Below, in pieces: positions 50,877-60,315 of a DNA stretch of 64,000 bases. The position numbers and the translations under genes were made by a program. The notes beneath the pieces are model-generated. The model was given only the letters and a program-made list of their open reading frames with translations, was not told the DNA's origin and searched no databases. Within the stretch, counting starts at the first letter, position 1, and each line of letters starts with the position of its first letter. Source of the DNA: Halanaerobiales bacterium (GTDB taxonomy: Bacteria > Bacillota > Halanaerobiia > Halanaerobiales > DTU029); assembly GCA_025451675.1 (NCBI GenBank), contig JANWJZ010000077.1, positions 62,001 to 126,000 of the forward strand, read 5' to 3'.

Positions 50877-50959
50877 TCTCTCCTTTTAAGAATAATATAA
50901 CTAATAATAGTTTCGACGCAAAAGGCTTTATTCCTGCTAGGAAATATTTATTAAAAAAA

Positions 50960-50981
50960 GCCATGTATTAGAATACATGGC
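50960..50981 (-). terminator. Hairpin terminator
   Basis: GCCATGTATT-ag-AATACATGGC, followed by T-run on the minus strand. Confidence 0.65.
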
Positions 50982-50992
50982 GAAAAATCATA

Positions 50993-51148
50993 TTATTTTA
51001 CTGTTATATTTTTGGCATCAGCCAGTATTTCATTTAATTCTTCCCTCGTAATCTCTACTTCCCGTTCCTGCATCAGTAACCTGATATTTTCATCATACTT
51101 TTCCGTATAGCTATAGAATAATTCCTCCACTTTTTTCATCCAGTTCAT
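50993..51148 (-). CDS. Small hypothetical protein (51 aa)
   Basis: Manual translation, absent from the track: MNWMKKVEELFYSYTEKYDENIRLLMQEREVEITREELNEILADAKNITVK*; GAGGTGAATAT SD region and downstream terminator. Confidence 0.6.
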   Translation of the reverse strand: MNWMKKVEELFYSYTEKYDENIRLLMQEREVEITREELNEILADAKNITVK

Positions 51149-51226
51149 GCATATTCACCTCGGCGGTTTTTGTTATTATTTTTTTGATGTAAATTTATTT
51201 TTATTCCTGTTTTTATAGAAATATTT

Positions 51227-51760
51227 TTATAAAAATAATAATTTGCAAATAAAAATAGCGGCGAAAAAACCCGCAATATCAGACAGAAGTCCGACGAGCA
51301 GGGAATATCTATATTTTTTAATACCTACAGCGCCAAAATAAACAGCCAGGACATAAAAGGTTGTCTCAGTAGAACCCTGTATAGTTGAGGCCAGTTTACC
51401 TATAAAGGAATCTGGCCCATATTCATTTAAAAGATATGCGGTATAGGATAAAGAAGCACTGCCGGATAAGGGACGTAAAAAGAGCAAGGGTATAACATCT
51501 ACCGGGATGTTCAGGAATCCTATTAAAGGCCTTAGCCCCTTTACAATTATGTCCATTGCCCCGGAAGCCTGGATTATGTTTATGGCAATTAACATGGCTA
51601 AAATAAAGGGAAATATATTTAAGGTTGTCTTAATTCCCTCTCTGGCTCCCTCCGTAAATACCTCATAGATATTTACCTTTTTAAAAACACCATAAGAAAG
51701 GATAAAAAAAATGATTAATGGAATACTCCAGGAAGAAATAATAGAAATAAAAGCAGGCAA
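51227..51760 (-). CDS. spmB: Spore maturation protein B
   Basis: Nucleoside-recognition/gate domain, polytopic; IPVDVIPLLFLRPLSGSAS; STIQGSTETTFYVLAVYFG. Confidence 0.9.
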   Translation of the reverse strand: MPAFISIISSWSIPLIIFFILSYGVFKKVNIYEVFTEGAREGIKTTLNIFPFILAMLIAINIIQASGAMDIIVKGLRPLIGFLNIPVDVIPLLFLRPLSGSASLSYTAYLLNEYGPDSFIGKLASTIQGSTETTFYVLAVYFGAVGIKKYRYSLLVGLLSDIAGFFAAIFICKLLFL

Positions 51761-51772
51761 TTTACCACTCCT

Positions 51773-52360
51773 CTAAGATTTATTTTCCGATACTATCCTG
51801 AAAAATTTATCAAATAATAAAGCAGTTATAGTGGAAACAAGGGTGGCAAAGATAGTCGTTATGAGAATAATGGACGGTTCTTTTGAACCACTTGCTGCCC
51901 TCAGGCTAATGAGTGTTGACGGTATAAGGGTCAGGCCTGCTGTATTTATAGCCAATAAGGTGCACATGGCAAAACTGGCCCTGTTGGAGTAATTATTTAA
52001 TCTCTGTAATTCCTTCATTGCTTTAATACCCAATGGTGTCGCAGAATTCCCCAGTCCCAGTATATTGGCCGTCAGGTTCATTACAATTGCACCAGAAGCC
52101 GGGTCTTCAGTCGGTATATCGGGGAATATATATTTAAGAATCGGCCTGAGCAGTCTTCCAATCAACTCCGTTAATTTTGATTTTTCAGCAATACTCATAA
52201 TTCCCATCCAGAAGGCCATTGGCCCCAGAAGGGAAATGGATAAATTGACACTATCAGAGATTGCCTTAAAGATGGCCTGTGAGATTTGTTCCATACTCCC
52301 ATTGCCGGCAGCGATGATCAAACCAGAAATAATGAAAATAAACCATAAAATATTAATCAT
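51773..52360 (-). CDS. spmA: Spore maturation protein A
   Basis: NILGLGNSATPLGIKAMKELQ; SLLGPMAFWMGIMSIAEKS; ATG 52360 has SD GGGAGG. Confidence 0.9.
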   Translation of the reverse strand: MINILWFIFIISGLIIAAGNGSMEQISQAIFKAISDSVNLSISLLGPMAFWMGIMSIAEKSKLTELIGRLLRPILKYIFPDIPTEDPASGAIVMNLTANILGLGNSATPLGIKAMKELQRLNNYSNRASFAMCTLLAINTAGLTLIPSTLISLRAASGSKEPSIILITTIFATLVSTITALLFDKFFRIVSENKS

Positions 52361-52411
52361 CAATAGTTCCTCCCACAAATTCCCTCTACTTATATCTCTA
52401 CCCGGCCAGGT

Positions 52412-53350
52412 CTAAACCCATATTTTCTGAAAGAAATCTAACCAGTTTTTAAGTGATATTTTTTCTATCTCTTCCATACTGTAGCTTTTTTTCAATAATT
52501 CTTTTTTTAGATTATCCAGCTTACCCAGATCCTCCAGACCAATAGGGGTAGTTTCAATACCATCATAATCTGTACCCAGGACTACGCTTTCAATACCAAC
52601 CAATTTCCTAATATAATCTATATGCCTGATCACATCAGATATATCTGCTTTTTTATTATTTGCTAAAAATTCAGGCTCAAAATTAATGCCTATTAACCCA
52701 CCATTACGGGCAATGGCCTTAATCTGCTCATCGTCCAGATTTCGCCTATGGCTACAAATACTCATAACATTAGAATGGGAAGCCAGGAATGGTTTTCTGG
52801 CTATCTTTACTATATCCCAGAAACCGGCAGGTGCTATATGTGATACATCCAGGATTATACCTCTATCCTCCATTTCTCTGATGATTTTTTTCCCCTGAAG
52901 GGTCAGTCCTCCATTGGTCTCCAGTTCAGCTATACCGTCAGCAAATTGATTTCTCTGGTTCCAGGTCAAGGATATCATTCTGACTCCCAACCGGTAAAAT
53001 ATCCTCAAGGCACTTTCATCAAAGATTCCTTCCCCGCCTTCAAGGGCCAGCAATACACCAATTTTATTACTTTCCAAAATCCTCTCTATATCTTTCGGCC
53101 CTTCTACCAGTTCAAGCTCTTCACTGGACTCAATTAAATTATGGAATCGATCAATCAATTGGATAGTTCTCTGTAGGGCTAAAAAGGGTTTATACTTGCT
53201 TTCCACAAAAACTGCAAATACGGCCAGTTTAACATTGGCCTTTTTCATTTTTACTATATCAACATGAAAATCTTCATTACTAAAAAAATTATAATCTTTT
53301 TTACGGTCATAATTCATCAATGTATCTATATGACCAATAAAGGTCTTCAT
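52412..53350 (-). CDS. Membrane-type dipeptidase (peptidase M19)
   Basis: LALEGGEG; MISLTWNQRNQFADG; ILDVSHIAPAGFWDI; FLASHSNVMSICSHRRNLDDEQIKAIA. Confidence 0.92.
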   Translation of the reverse strand: MKTFIGHIDTLMNYDRKKDYNFFSNEDFHVDIVKMKKANVKLAVFAVFVESKYKPFLALQRTIQLIDRFHNLIESSEELELVEGPKDIERILESNKIGVLLALEGGEGIFDESALRIFYRLGVRMISLTWNQRNQFADGIAELETNGGLTLQGKKIIREMEDRGIILDVSHIAPAGFWDIVKIARKPFLASHSNVMSICSHRRNLDDEQIKAIARNGGLIGINFEPEFLANNKKADISDVIRHIDYIRKLVGIESVVLGTDYDGIETTPIGLEDLGKLDNLKKELLKKSYSMEEIEKISLKNWLDFFQKIWV

Positions 53351-53370
53351 ATTCTCACCCCCATAAAAAA

Positions 53371-53390
53371 ATAATGGCCTTGCGGCCATT
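53371..53390 (-). terminator. Hairpin terminator downstream of spoVS
   Basis: AATGGCC-ttgc-GGCCATT, T-run on the minus strand. Confidence 0.6.
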
Positions 53391-53452
53391 TTATAACTTT
53401 TATAATATTAAAAATATAAAGTTTTTATGAAAAGAAAGATAATTTGATAGGC

Positions 53453-53713
53453 TTAGCGAGGCTCAACAATTAATTTAATAGCTGTCCTTTCCTCGCCATC
53501 GATCTCGATGTCTGTAAAAGCCGGTATGCAGATTAAGTCAATTCCACTGGGTGCTACAAAACCTCTGGCTATTGCTACTGCTTTAATACCCTGGTTTAGT
53601 GCCCCAGCCCCAATAGCCTGTAATTCTGCACTTCCCCTTTCCCTTAATACCCCTGCTAATGCACCTGCTACTTTATTGGGACTTGATTTTGCTGATACTT
53701 TTAATACTTCCAT
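53453..53713 (-). CDS. spoVS: Stage V sporulation protein S
   Basis: MEVLKVSAKSSPNKVAGALAGVLRERGSAELQAIGAGALNQGIKAVAIARGFVAPSGIDL; SD AAGGAGG. Confidence 0.97.
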   Translation of the reverse strand: MEVLKVSAKSSPNKVAGALAGVLRERGSAELQAIGAGALNQGIKAVAIARGFVAPSGIDLICIPAFTDIEIDGEERTAIKLIVEPR

Positions 53714-53811
53714 GTTAGTCAAATACCTCCTTGTGTATAATAGATAAATTCTATTCTTATATATTATATTAGTCATGTGCAAAAAAATTCCTGCATATTT
53801 AGTAAAAAAAT

Positions 53812-54600
53812 TCAAAAATTATTTTTAAAAATTCTGATTCTATTAATGCTATTACTGCGTCCAGTTTTTTCGTTTATATCTATTATAGCACCTTCCAGCT
53901 TATATTTCCCATCTTTTTTTATCTTGTATCTCTCCGGTATTTGTGTTTTAAATCTGTATATAACACTTTCTACTTCCATTCCTAATATTGAATCACAGGC
54001 TCCACACATTCCCAGATCTGTTATATAGGCAGTGCCTTCAGGTAAAATCCTATCATCGGAGGTCTGAATATGGGTATGTGTCCCTACCAGAACAGCTACC
54101 TGGCCATCTACATAATGGGCAAAGGCCAGCTTTTCCGCTGTTGCCTCAGCATGAAAGTCTATAATGATTATATCGGATTTTTTCTTTATTTCTTCAATAT
54201 ATTGGTCAAAGATATCAAAGGGAGAATTATTACCATTCATAAAAACCTGCCCGATAAAATTTACTACAGCGATGTTATAGTCTTTCCATTTGATCACTGT
54301 CCAGCCTCTGCCTGGTGACTGCAAATTAAAATTCAGGGGCCTGATAATCCTCTCTTCTTTATCGATAATTTCCAGTATAGATCTATTATCCCAGGTATGA
54401 TTGCCCATAGTAAGGACTGCTATCCCATATGAAAACAATTCTTCTGCAACATCTTTAGTCAAGCCAAAACCTCCAGCAGCATTTTCACCATTCGCAAGAA
54501 CAAGATCAATTTTATTTTCAGCAATAATTTCCGGTAAAAGCTCGCCTATAACCTGGCGCCCCGGCCTCCCTACAATATCACCTAGAAAAAGGACTCTCAC
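53812..54600 (-). CDS. YmdB-type metallophosphoesterase
   Basis: FLGDIVGRPGRQVIGELLP; NGENAAGGFGLT; MGNHTWDN; IDFHAEATAEK; GTHTHIQTSD. Confidence 0.94.
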   Translation of the reverse strand: MRVLFLGDIVGRPGRQVIGELLPEIIAENKIDLVLANGENAAGGFGLTKDVAEELFSYGIAVLTMGNHTWDNRSILEIIDKEERIIRPLNFNLQSPGRGWTVIKWKDYNIAVVNFIGQVFMNGNNSPFDIFDQYIEEIKKKSDIIIIDFHAEATAEKLAFAHYVDGQVAVLVGTHTHIQTSDDRILPEGTAYITDLGMCGACDSILGMEVESVIYRFKTQIPERYKIKKDGKYKLEGAIIDINEKTGRSNSINRIRIFKNNF

Positions 54601-54633
54601 AAAAATCTTCCTTTCCAGTTATATATTCAAAAA

Positions 54634-54653
54634 AGGGCTCCTTAAAGGAGCCC
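54634..54653 (-). terminator. Terminator of rny
   Basis: GGGCTCC-ttaaa-GGAGCCC, T-run on the minus strand. Confidence 0.7.
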
Positions 54654-54665
54654 GGATATTCAAAT

Positions 54666-56210
54666 TTATTTTGCATATTCTACGGATCTGGTTTCTCTGA
54701 TGACTACTACCTTTATCTGGCCGGGATAATCAAGATTGTTTTCAATATCCCTGGATAGATCTCTGGCCATTTTACTGGCAGTAATATCATCAATCTGTTC
54801 AGATTCAACTATAACCCTTAATTCTCTACCAGCCTGGATTGCATAGGCGTTTTCAACGCCTTTATAGCTATTCGCTATTTTTTCTAATTCTTCCAGTCTT
54901 TTAATATAAGACTCCAGCGTTTCCCTTCTTGCTCCAGGTCTGGCAGCGGAAATTGCGTCAGCAGCAGAGACAAGTACTGCTTCGATCGAGTTAAATTCAA
55001 TATCACCATGATGAGCTTCAATACAATGAATTACCTTTTCAGATTCGCCATATTTACGGGCAAGATCAACACCGATTTTAATATGTGGTCCTTCCACTTC
55101 ATGATCCACTGCTTTTCCTATATCATGAAGTAAGCCACCCCGTTTCGCAAGGGTCACATCAGCTCCAAGCTCGGCAGCCATAATTCCTGCCAGATAGGAT
55201 ACTTCCAGTGAGTGTTGTAATACATTTTGCCCATAACTTGTTCTAAAATGAAGTCTGCCTAAGAGTTTTATCAACTCGGGATGTAATCCATGTACACCTG
55301 CATCGAATGTAGCCTGTTCACCAAGCTCTTTGATATGTGCTTCCAGCTCATTCCTTGCCTTTTCAACCATCTCTTCAATACGGGCCGGATGAATTCTTCC
55401 ATCAGCAATTAGTTTTTCCAGAGCAATTCTGGCCACTTCTCTTCTAATCGGGTCAAAACCAGAAATCACCACAGCCTCAGGTGTATCGTCGATAATCAGG
55501 TCTATACCGGTTAAATTCTCCAGTGTCCGGATAGTCCTTCCTTCCCGCCCAATGATTCTGCCTTTCATTTCGTCATTTGGCAGGCTTACTACAGAGATAG
55601 TTGTTTCAGCAACATGATCAGCAGCACATCTCTGGATTGCCAGCGAGATAATCTCCCGGGCTTTTTTCTCGGCCTCTTCTTTTAGCTTGAGTTCTTTCTC
55701 TTTAATCAATTTTGCAAATTCGTATTCCAGTTCCTCTTCAACTTTTTTGAAGAGAAACTCTTTTGCCTCATTTTCTGTAAATTTAGAAATCTGCTCTAAA
55801 GTTTGAATTTCCTTATCCTTTAAGGCAACTATTTCTTTTTCAAGGTTGTTTAAGTGATTTTCTTTATCCCTTATACTCTGTTCCTTTCTCTCAATAACCT
55901 CTGCCCTTTTATCCAGAGATTCTTCTTTGTGCATTAAACGGTTTTCCAGCCTCTGTAATTCACTGCGCCTTCTCTGATTTTCTCTGTCTGTTTCTTCCTT
56001 TATTCTATGAGCAGTTTCTTTTGCTTCAAGGATTATTTCCCTATGTTTTGATTCTGCCTCACGAGTGGCTTCTTCAAGAATTTTCTTTGCTTCTTCTTCT
56101 GCAGTCTGTATTTTAGCTTCAGCAATATATTTTCTAACAAGATAACCTATAAGGATACCTATAGGGATAGAGATCAAAACATATATTACACCTCCACTAA
56201 TCCTATTCAC
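54666..56210 (-). CDS. rny: Ribonuclease Y
   Basis: N-terminal TM and coiled coil; [36 protein letters not shown]. Confidence 0.97.
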   Translation of the reverse strand: MNRISGGVIYVLISIPIGILIGYLVRKYIAEAKIQTAEEEAKKILEEATREAESKHREIILEAKETAHRIKEETDRENQRRRSELQRLENRLMHKEESLDKRAEVIERKEQSIRDKENHLNNLEKEIVALKDKEIQTLEQISKFTENEAKEFLFKKVEEELEYEFAKLIKEKELKLKEEAEKKAREIISLAIQRCAADHVAETTISVVSLPNDEMKGRIIGREGRTIRTLENLTGIDLIIDDTPEAVVISGFDPIRREVARIALEKLIADGRIHPARIEEMVEKARNELEAHIKELGEQATFDAGVHGLHPELIKLLGRLHFRTSYGQNVLQHSLEVSYLAGIMAAELGADVTLAKRGGLLHDIGKAVDHEVEGPHIKIGVDLARKYGESEKVIHCIEAHHGDIEFNSIEAVLVSAADAISAARPGARRETLESYIKRLEELEKIANSYKGVENAYAIQAGRELRVIVESEQIDDITASKMARDLSRDIENNLDYPGQIKVVVIRETRSVEYAK

Positions 56211-56323
56211 CCCCTATCTTTAATTGTAAATATATATCGAACTTATCTTGAAATCGGGAAAACGCCTGATATTATTTTATATCTTTTCCTTACAACTGTC
56301 AAGAAAACAGCACTATATAAAGA

Positions 56324-56349
56324 AAAAGATGTGTCTTAACACATCTTTT
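56324..56349 (-). terminator. Terminator overlapping recX 3' end
   Basis: AAAAGATGTGT-ctta-ACACATCTTTTTCTC. Confidence 0.6.
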
Positions 56350-56803
56350 TCTCATGAAGGATAAGAATTATTTCTCCTATTATATCTGGGGAAAAACCCT
56401 TATTATAAAGATATCTTTTCAATTTATTTGTGTCTTTATCGCGGCTATTTAAATTTAACCATTTCCGGGCCAGAGAAAGCCCCATTTCCAGCTCTTTTTC
56501 CGGATCCAGTAAGTCTTTCAGGGTCCTTTCAATAATTTCCTCCCCTATCCCTTTAGCAGCAAGCTCCTTTATCAATAAATATCTACCCCTGGGCCGGTGT
56601 TTTAAACGGTATTTTATCCATTTACAGGCAAAATCCCTGTCATTCAAATATCCAGCATCCTGGAGATACTCAATGGCCTCATCTATTTTTTCTTCCCGAT
56701 AACCTTTTTGCAGGAGCCTTTCCTTCAGTTCATAAGAACTACGTTCCCGGTATGATAATAAATTGAAAATTTGATCTTTTATTTCCTGTAATTCTTTATC
56801 CAC
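56336..56803 (-). CDS. recX: Regulatory protein RecX
   Basis: LLSYRERSSYELKERLLQKGY; YLNDRDFACKWIKYRLKHRPRGRYLLIKELAAKGI; directly follows recA. Confidence 0.93.
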   Translation of the reverse strand: MDKELQEIKDQIFNLLSYRERSSYELKERLLQKGYREEKIDEAIEYLQDAGYLNDRDFACKWIKYRLKHRPRGRYLLIKELAAKGIGEEIIERTLKDLLDPEKELEMGLSLARKWLNLNSRDKDTNKLKRYLYNKGFSPDIIGEIILILHEKKMC

Positions 56804-57825
56804 TATTCTTCTTCACCAGCTGCAGTTTCTTCTTCGATTAGTCCCAGGCCTTCTCTGATCTTCCTGTCTATTTCCTCCATCAGGTCAGGATTATCTTCCA
56901 GGAATTTTTTAGCATTTTCCCTACCTTGTCCTAATCTTTCATCTCCATAGGAATACCAGGAGCCGGCTTTATCAATAATTCCCATTTCTACACCTATGTC
57001 CAGGATACAACCGGAAGTAGAAATACCTGTTCCATACATGATATCAAAGGTGGCCTGTTTGAAGGGCGGGGCAACTTTATTTTTTACAACCTTTACAACA
57101 GTCTGGGCCCCGATGGATTCATCACCATCTTTTATGGTCTGGGTACGCCTGATTTCCATTCTGACGGAAGCATAGAATTTTAACGCCCGGCCGCCAGGTG
57201 TAGTTTCAGGATTACCGAAGATAACACCAACTTTTTCCCTGATTTGATTGATAAATATACAGGTTGTCTTTGTTTTACTGATAGCACCGGACAATTTTCG
57301 CATAGCCTGGGACATTAAACGGGCCTGTAAACCCACATGGGTATCGCCCATCTCTCCATCTAACTCTGCTTTCGGTACCAGTGCTGCTACGGAGTCGATT
57401 ACTATGACATCGATGGCATTACTTCTAACAAGGGCCTCTGCTATTTCCAGCGCTTCTTCGCCATTATTGGGCTGTGAGATAAGCAGGCTATCAATATCTA
57501 CACCCAGGTTTTCAGCATAACGGGGATCAAGAGCATGCTCCGCATCAATAAAGGCAGCAATACCTCCCCTTTTTTGTGCCTCAGCGATTATATGTAAGGC
57601 CAGTGTTGTTTTACCTGAGGATTCTGGACCGTAGATCTCTATGATACGGCCCCGTGGTACTCCCCCTACCCCTAAAGCAACATCCAGCGTTAATGCACCT
57701 GTAGGAATAGTCTCAATGTTTAAAGCAGTAGCATCTCCCAATTTCATGATAGAGCCCTGCCCGAACTGTTTTTCAATCCTCTTTATAGCCATTTCCAGGG
57801 CCTGTTCTTTTTCGCTCTTAGACAA
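56803..57825 (-). CDS. recA: Recombinase A (TTG start)
   Basis: [50 protein letters not shown] preceded by SD GAGGTG. Confidence 0.98.
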   Translation of the reverse strand: MSKSEKEQALEMAIKRIEKQFGQGSIMKLGDATALNIETIPTGALTLDVALGVGGVPRGRIIEIYGPESSGKTTLALHIIAEAQKRGGIAAFIDAEHALDPRYAENLGVDIDSLLISQPNNGEEALEIAEALVRSNAIDVIVIDSVAALVPKAELDGEMGDTHVGLQARLMSQAMRKLSGAISKTKTTCIFINQIREKVGVIFGNPETTPGGRALKFYASVRMEIRRTQTIKDGDESIGAQTVVKVVKNKVAPPFKQATFDIMYGTGISTSGCILDIGVEMGIIDKAGSWYSYGDERLGQGRENAKKFLEDNPDLMEEIDRKIREGLGLIEEETAAGEEE

Positions 57826-57859
57826 TGAAATTCACCTCTTCCAATTTTTATCTAAACTA

Positions 57860-57888
57860 ATTATAGAACATTCGTTCACAAAAAGCAA
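57860..57888 (-). promoter_or_regulatory. recA promoter containing a LexA-like box
   Basis: Minus strand TTGCTT - 17 nt - TATAAT; box GAACGAATGTTC at 57866..57877. Confidence 0.8.
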
Positions 57889-57892
57889 GGGT

Positions 57893-58459
57893 TTAATCTC
57901 TGTTTTCCATTAAATTAATGCTATAGAGCTCTTTATATATAGGGCCCTCTCTCTTTAGAATGCTTAGCATCAGGCTGATTTTATCAATTTTCATTTCAAA
58001 AGCGGAGAAATCGAGCTGCCGGTATTCCTTTAATATAGTGGAAATCTTTCCTCTATCGGCTTTGTCCTTTACTCTTCCGATAGTAAGGTGAGCTGTGTAG
58101 GATGAAGAGGGATTACCGGAAAATTGTTCTTCCAGTTCCTTATATAGTTTCTGTAAAATATCATTTTTGTCATCGATACCCACATAAATAACTCTGGGTT
58201 TTTCTAAAGCAGGAAAAGCAGCAATCCGGGAAAATTTAATGGATTGCTGCCTGTTATTTGTCGCTACAGAGGAGATTATCTCTTTTATCTTACCAATCTC
58301 CTTCTCCTCTATTTCACCTAAAAATTTTAAAGTAATATGCCAGTTTTCCTTTCTTACCCATCTTATATCCCCGCGAATCTCTTCCTGTAGATCAGTGATT
58401 TTACTGTGGATTCCTTCCTTTATAAGGGCTGGTATGTTGACTGCTATAAATAGGCGCAA
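57893..58459 (-). CDS. thpR: RNA 2',3'-cyclic phosphodiesterase
   Basis: MRLFIAVNIPALIKEGI; two HxTL-type motifs, WHITLKFLGE and YTAHLTIGRVK. Confidence 0.92.
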   Translation of the reverse strand: MRLFIAVNIPALIKEGIHSKITDLQEEIRGDIRWVRKENWHITLKFLGEIEEKEIGKIKEIISSVATNNRQQSIKFSRIAAFPALEKPRVIYVGIDDKNDILQKLYKELEEQFSGNPSSSYTAHLTIGRVKDKADRGKISTILKEYRQLDFSAFEMKIDKISLMLSILKREGPIYKELYSINLMENRD

Positions 58460-58462
58460 GGC

Positions 58463-59617
58463 TTATTCCCCCTGTAGTCTGTTTAATAACAATCTTGCTT
58501 CATTATTACTACTGTCCAGGTGCAAGGTCTTACGCAACTCTTCGATGGCTGCTTCCTTCATGCCCATCTGAATATAGGCCAAGGCCAGGCGGAAATGAGC
58601 ATCAGGATATTCTGGATTATATTCCAGTGCCTTCAGATATTGGGCCATTGCTTTGTAGGTTTCTTCATTTTTCAGGTATAGGTCACCAAGGGACAAATAA
58701 GCCCGTACGTAACTTCTGTTATAGCTGATGGCCTGTTCATAATAATTTATGGCCAGCTCATAATTTTGTTCAACTCTGTTATATATTTCGCCCAGGTAAT
58801 AATAAGCCTGATAAATATTGGGATTTTCGTTTATTACCCGCCGGAATTCCTCTATAGCCTTTTGATAATCCCTGTTATGATAATAAGCCAGGGCCAGGTT
58901 TGTTCTAATAGCAACCATGGTGCTATCCAGATTCAGACCCCTGCTTAATACATCAATAGCTTTTGTATATTCCCCTTTTTCCAGATAGATGTCACCCAGA
59001 TTGATGTATATAGAGATATTATCTGGATTATTCTGCAGGGCTTTTGCATAAAGGTCCAGGGCAGCGTCCAGTTTGCCGGCCTCTTTATAAATAGTGGCCA
59101 GATTTATATAATCTGAAACAATATGGCCTTTTTTAATGGCAGTTTCATATTGCTCTGCTGCCAGTTCCAGGTTACCCAGCCCCTGGTAGGCCATGGCAAG
59201 ATCACTGTGTAATCGGGCTGATGAAATACCAAGGCTTTTAGCCTTTTCCAGTTCTTTTCTGGCTTCATTATAGAAGGGGCTATCATAGGTCTGATCTTTA
59301 TTCAGATATAGTTCACCCAGCTTCCAGTGAATCATGCCAAAACTATACCCTTTTTCCGCCAGTAAATTAATATTACCTTTAGCTTTAACTATGTCCTTCA
59401 GTTCCAGATAGGATAAAGTCTGATAGTATAATGCTTCTATATTATTTTCATCCTCTATTAAGACTTCCTGGAATTTTTCAACAGCCTCTCTGTACATCTT
59501 ATTGTAATAATCATTTATCCCCTGTAGAAACAAATTATCTTCTGCCCTTATCAGTAAAGAAGAAAAGGTAAAAAGGACAATTAAAACAATCAAAGTCTTA
59601 AAATATTTATTTCTCAC
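58463..59617 (-). CDS. TPR-repeat protein, exported
   Basis: Signal peptide and about nine TPRs. Confidence 0.88.
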   Translation of the reverse strand: MRNKYFKTLIVLIVLFTFSSLLIRAEDNLFLQGINDYYNKMYREAVEKFQEVLIEDENNIEALYYQTLSYLELKDIVKAKGNINLLAEKGYSFGMIHWKLGELYLNKDQTYDSPFYNEARKELEKAKSLGISSARLHSDLAMAYQGLGNLELAAEQYETAIKKGHIVSDYINLATIYKEAGKLDAALDLYAKALQNNPDNISIYINLGDIYLEKGEYTKAIDVLSRGLNLDSTMVAIRTNLALAYYHNRDYQKAIEEFRRVINENPNIYQAYYYLGEIYNRVEQNYELAINYYEQAISYNRSYVRAYLSLGDLYLKNEETYKAMAQYLKALEYNPEYPDAHFRLALAYIQMGMKEAAIEELRKTLHLDSSNNEARLLLNRLQGE

Positions 59618-59700
59618 CAGACTCTGCCTCCTTTTATTAATTTCTCTGTTTTCAATAGCCGGAAAGAAATTGTAAAGATAGTTATATTATTCTCTAATAT

Positions 59701-60204
59701 CTATGCAAAATCCTCTTTTCCGGAAATGTATTTATATGTAAAATATAAAGCATATTCTGTACTCTGCCATTTATTTTCTTCCCGGTCTCCTTTTAATTCC
59801 AACCTGTATACTTCCACATCCTCCTGAAAAGCAAGGCCAATATAGACAAGGCCGACCGGCTTCTCTTTACTGCCTCCGTCTGGTCCGGCAATCCCGGTTA
59901 TGGCTATACCCAGATCTGTATTCAGGAGCTTTTTGATATTGACAGCCATTTCCCTGGCTGTCTCTTCACTCACTGCACCATATTTAGCTAAAGTATCCCT
60001 TTCTACCTGTAATTGTTTTACCTTTACTTCATTACTATAGGCAATGATTCCGCCCATAAAATAGGCAGAACTGCCGGGTACATCAGTAATCCTGCTGCCC
60101 AGGAGCCCGCCGGTGCAGGACTCGGCCACCGCAATGGTTAAATTCCTCCTGGCCAGTTCTTCACCCAATATCAACTCTAAATTCTCTTTTAAAATCTCTC
60201 TCAT
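59701..60204 (-). CDS. CinA C-terminal family nicotinamide-nucleotide amidohydrolase
   Basis: VAESCTGGLLGSRITDVPGSSAYFMGGIIAYSNEVK; ITGIAGPDGGSKEKPVGLVYIGL. Confidence 0.93.
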   Translation of the reverse strand: MREILKENLELILGEELARRNLTIAVAESCTGGLLGSRITDVPGSSAYFMGGIIAYSNEVKVKQLQVERDTLAKYGAVSEETAREMAVNIKKLLNTDLGIAITGIAGPDGGSKEKPVGLVYIGLAFQEDVEVYRLELKGDREENKWQSTEYALYFTYKYISGKEDFA

Positions 60205-60287
60205 TTTCCCACTCTTTCCTCTTACTTTATATTAATCATATTATAACATATTTAAAAGATATTTTTAATTTTCATTCTACATAAAAA

Positions 60288-60313
60288 AAAGCCTGTTAAT
60301 TATCTAACAGGCT
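60288..60313 (-). terminator. Hairpin terminator
   Basis: AGCCTGTTA-attatc-TAACAGGCT, T-run on the minus strand. Confidence 0.6.
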
Positions 60314-60315
60314 AT

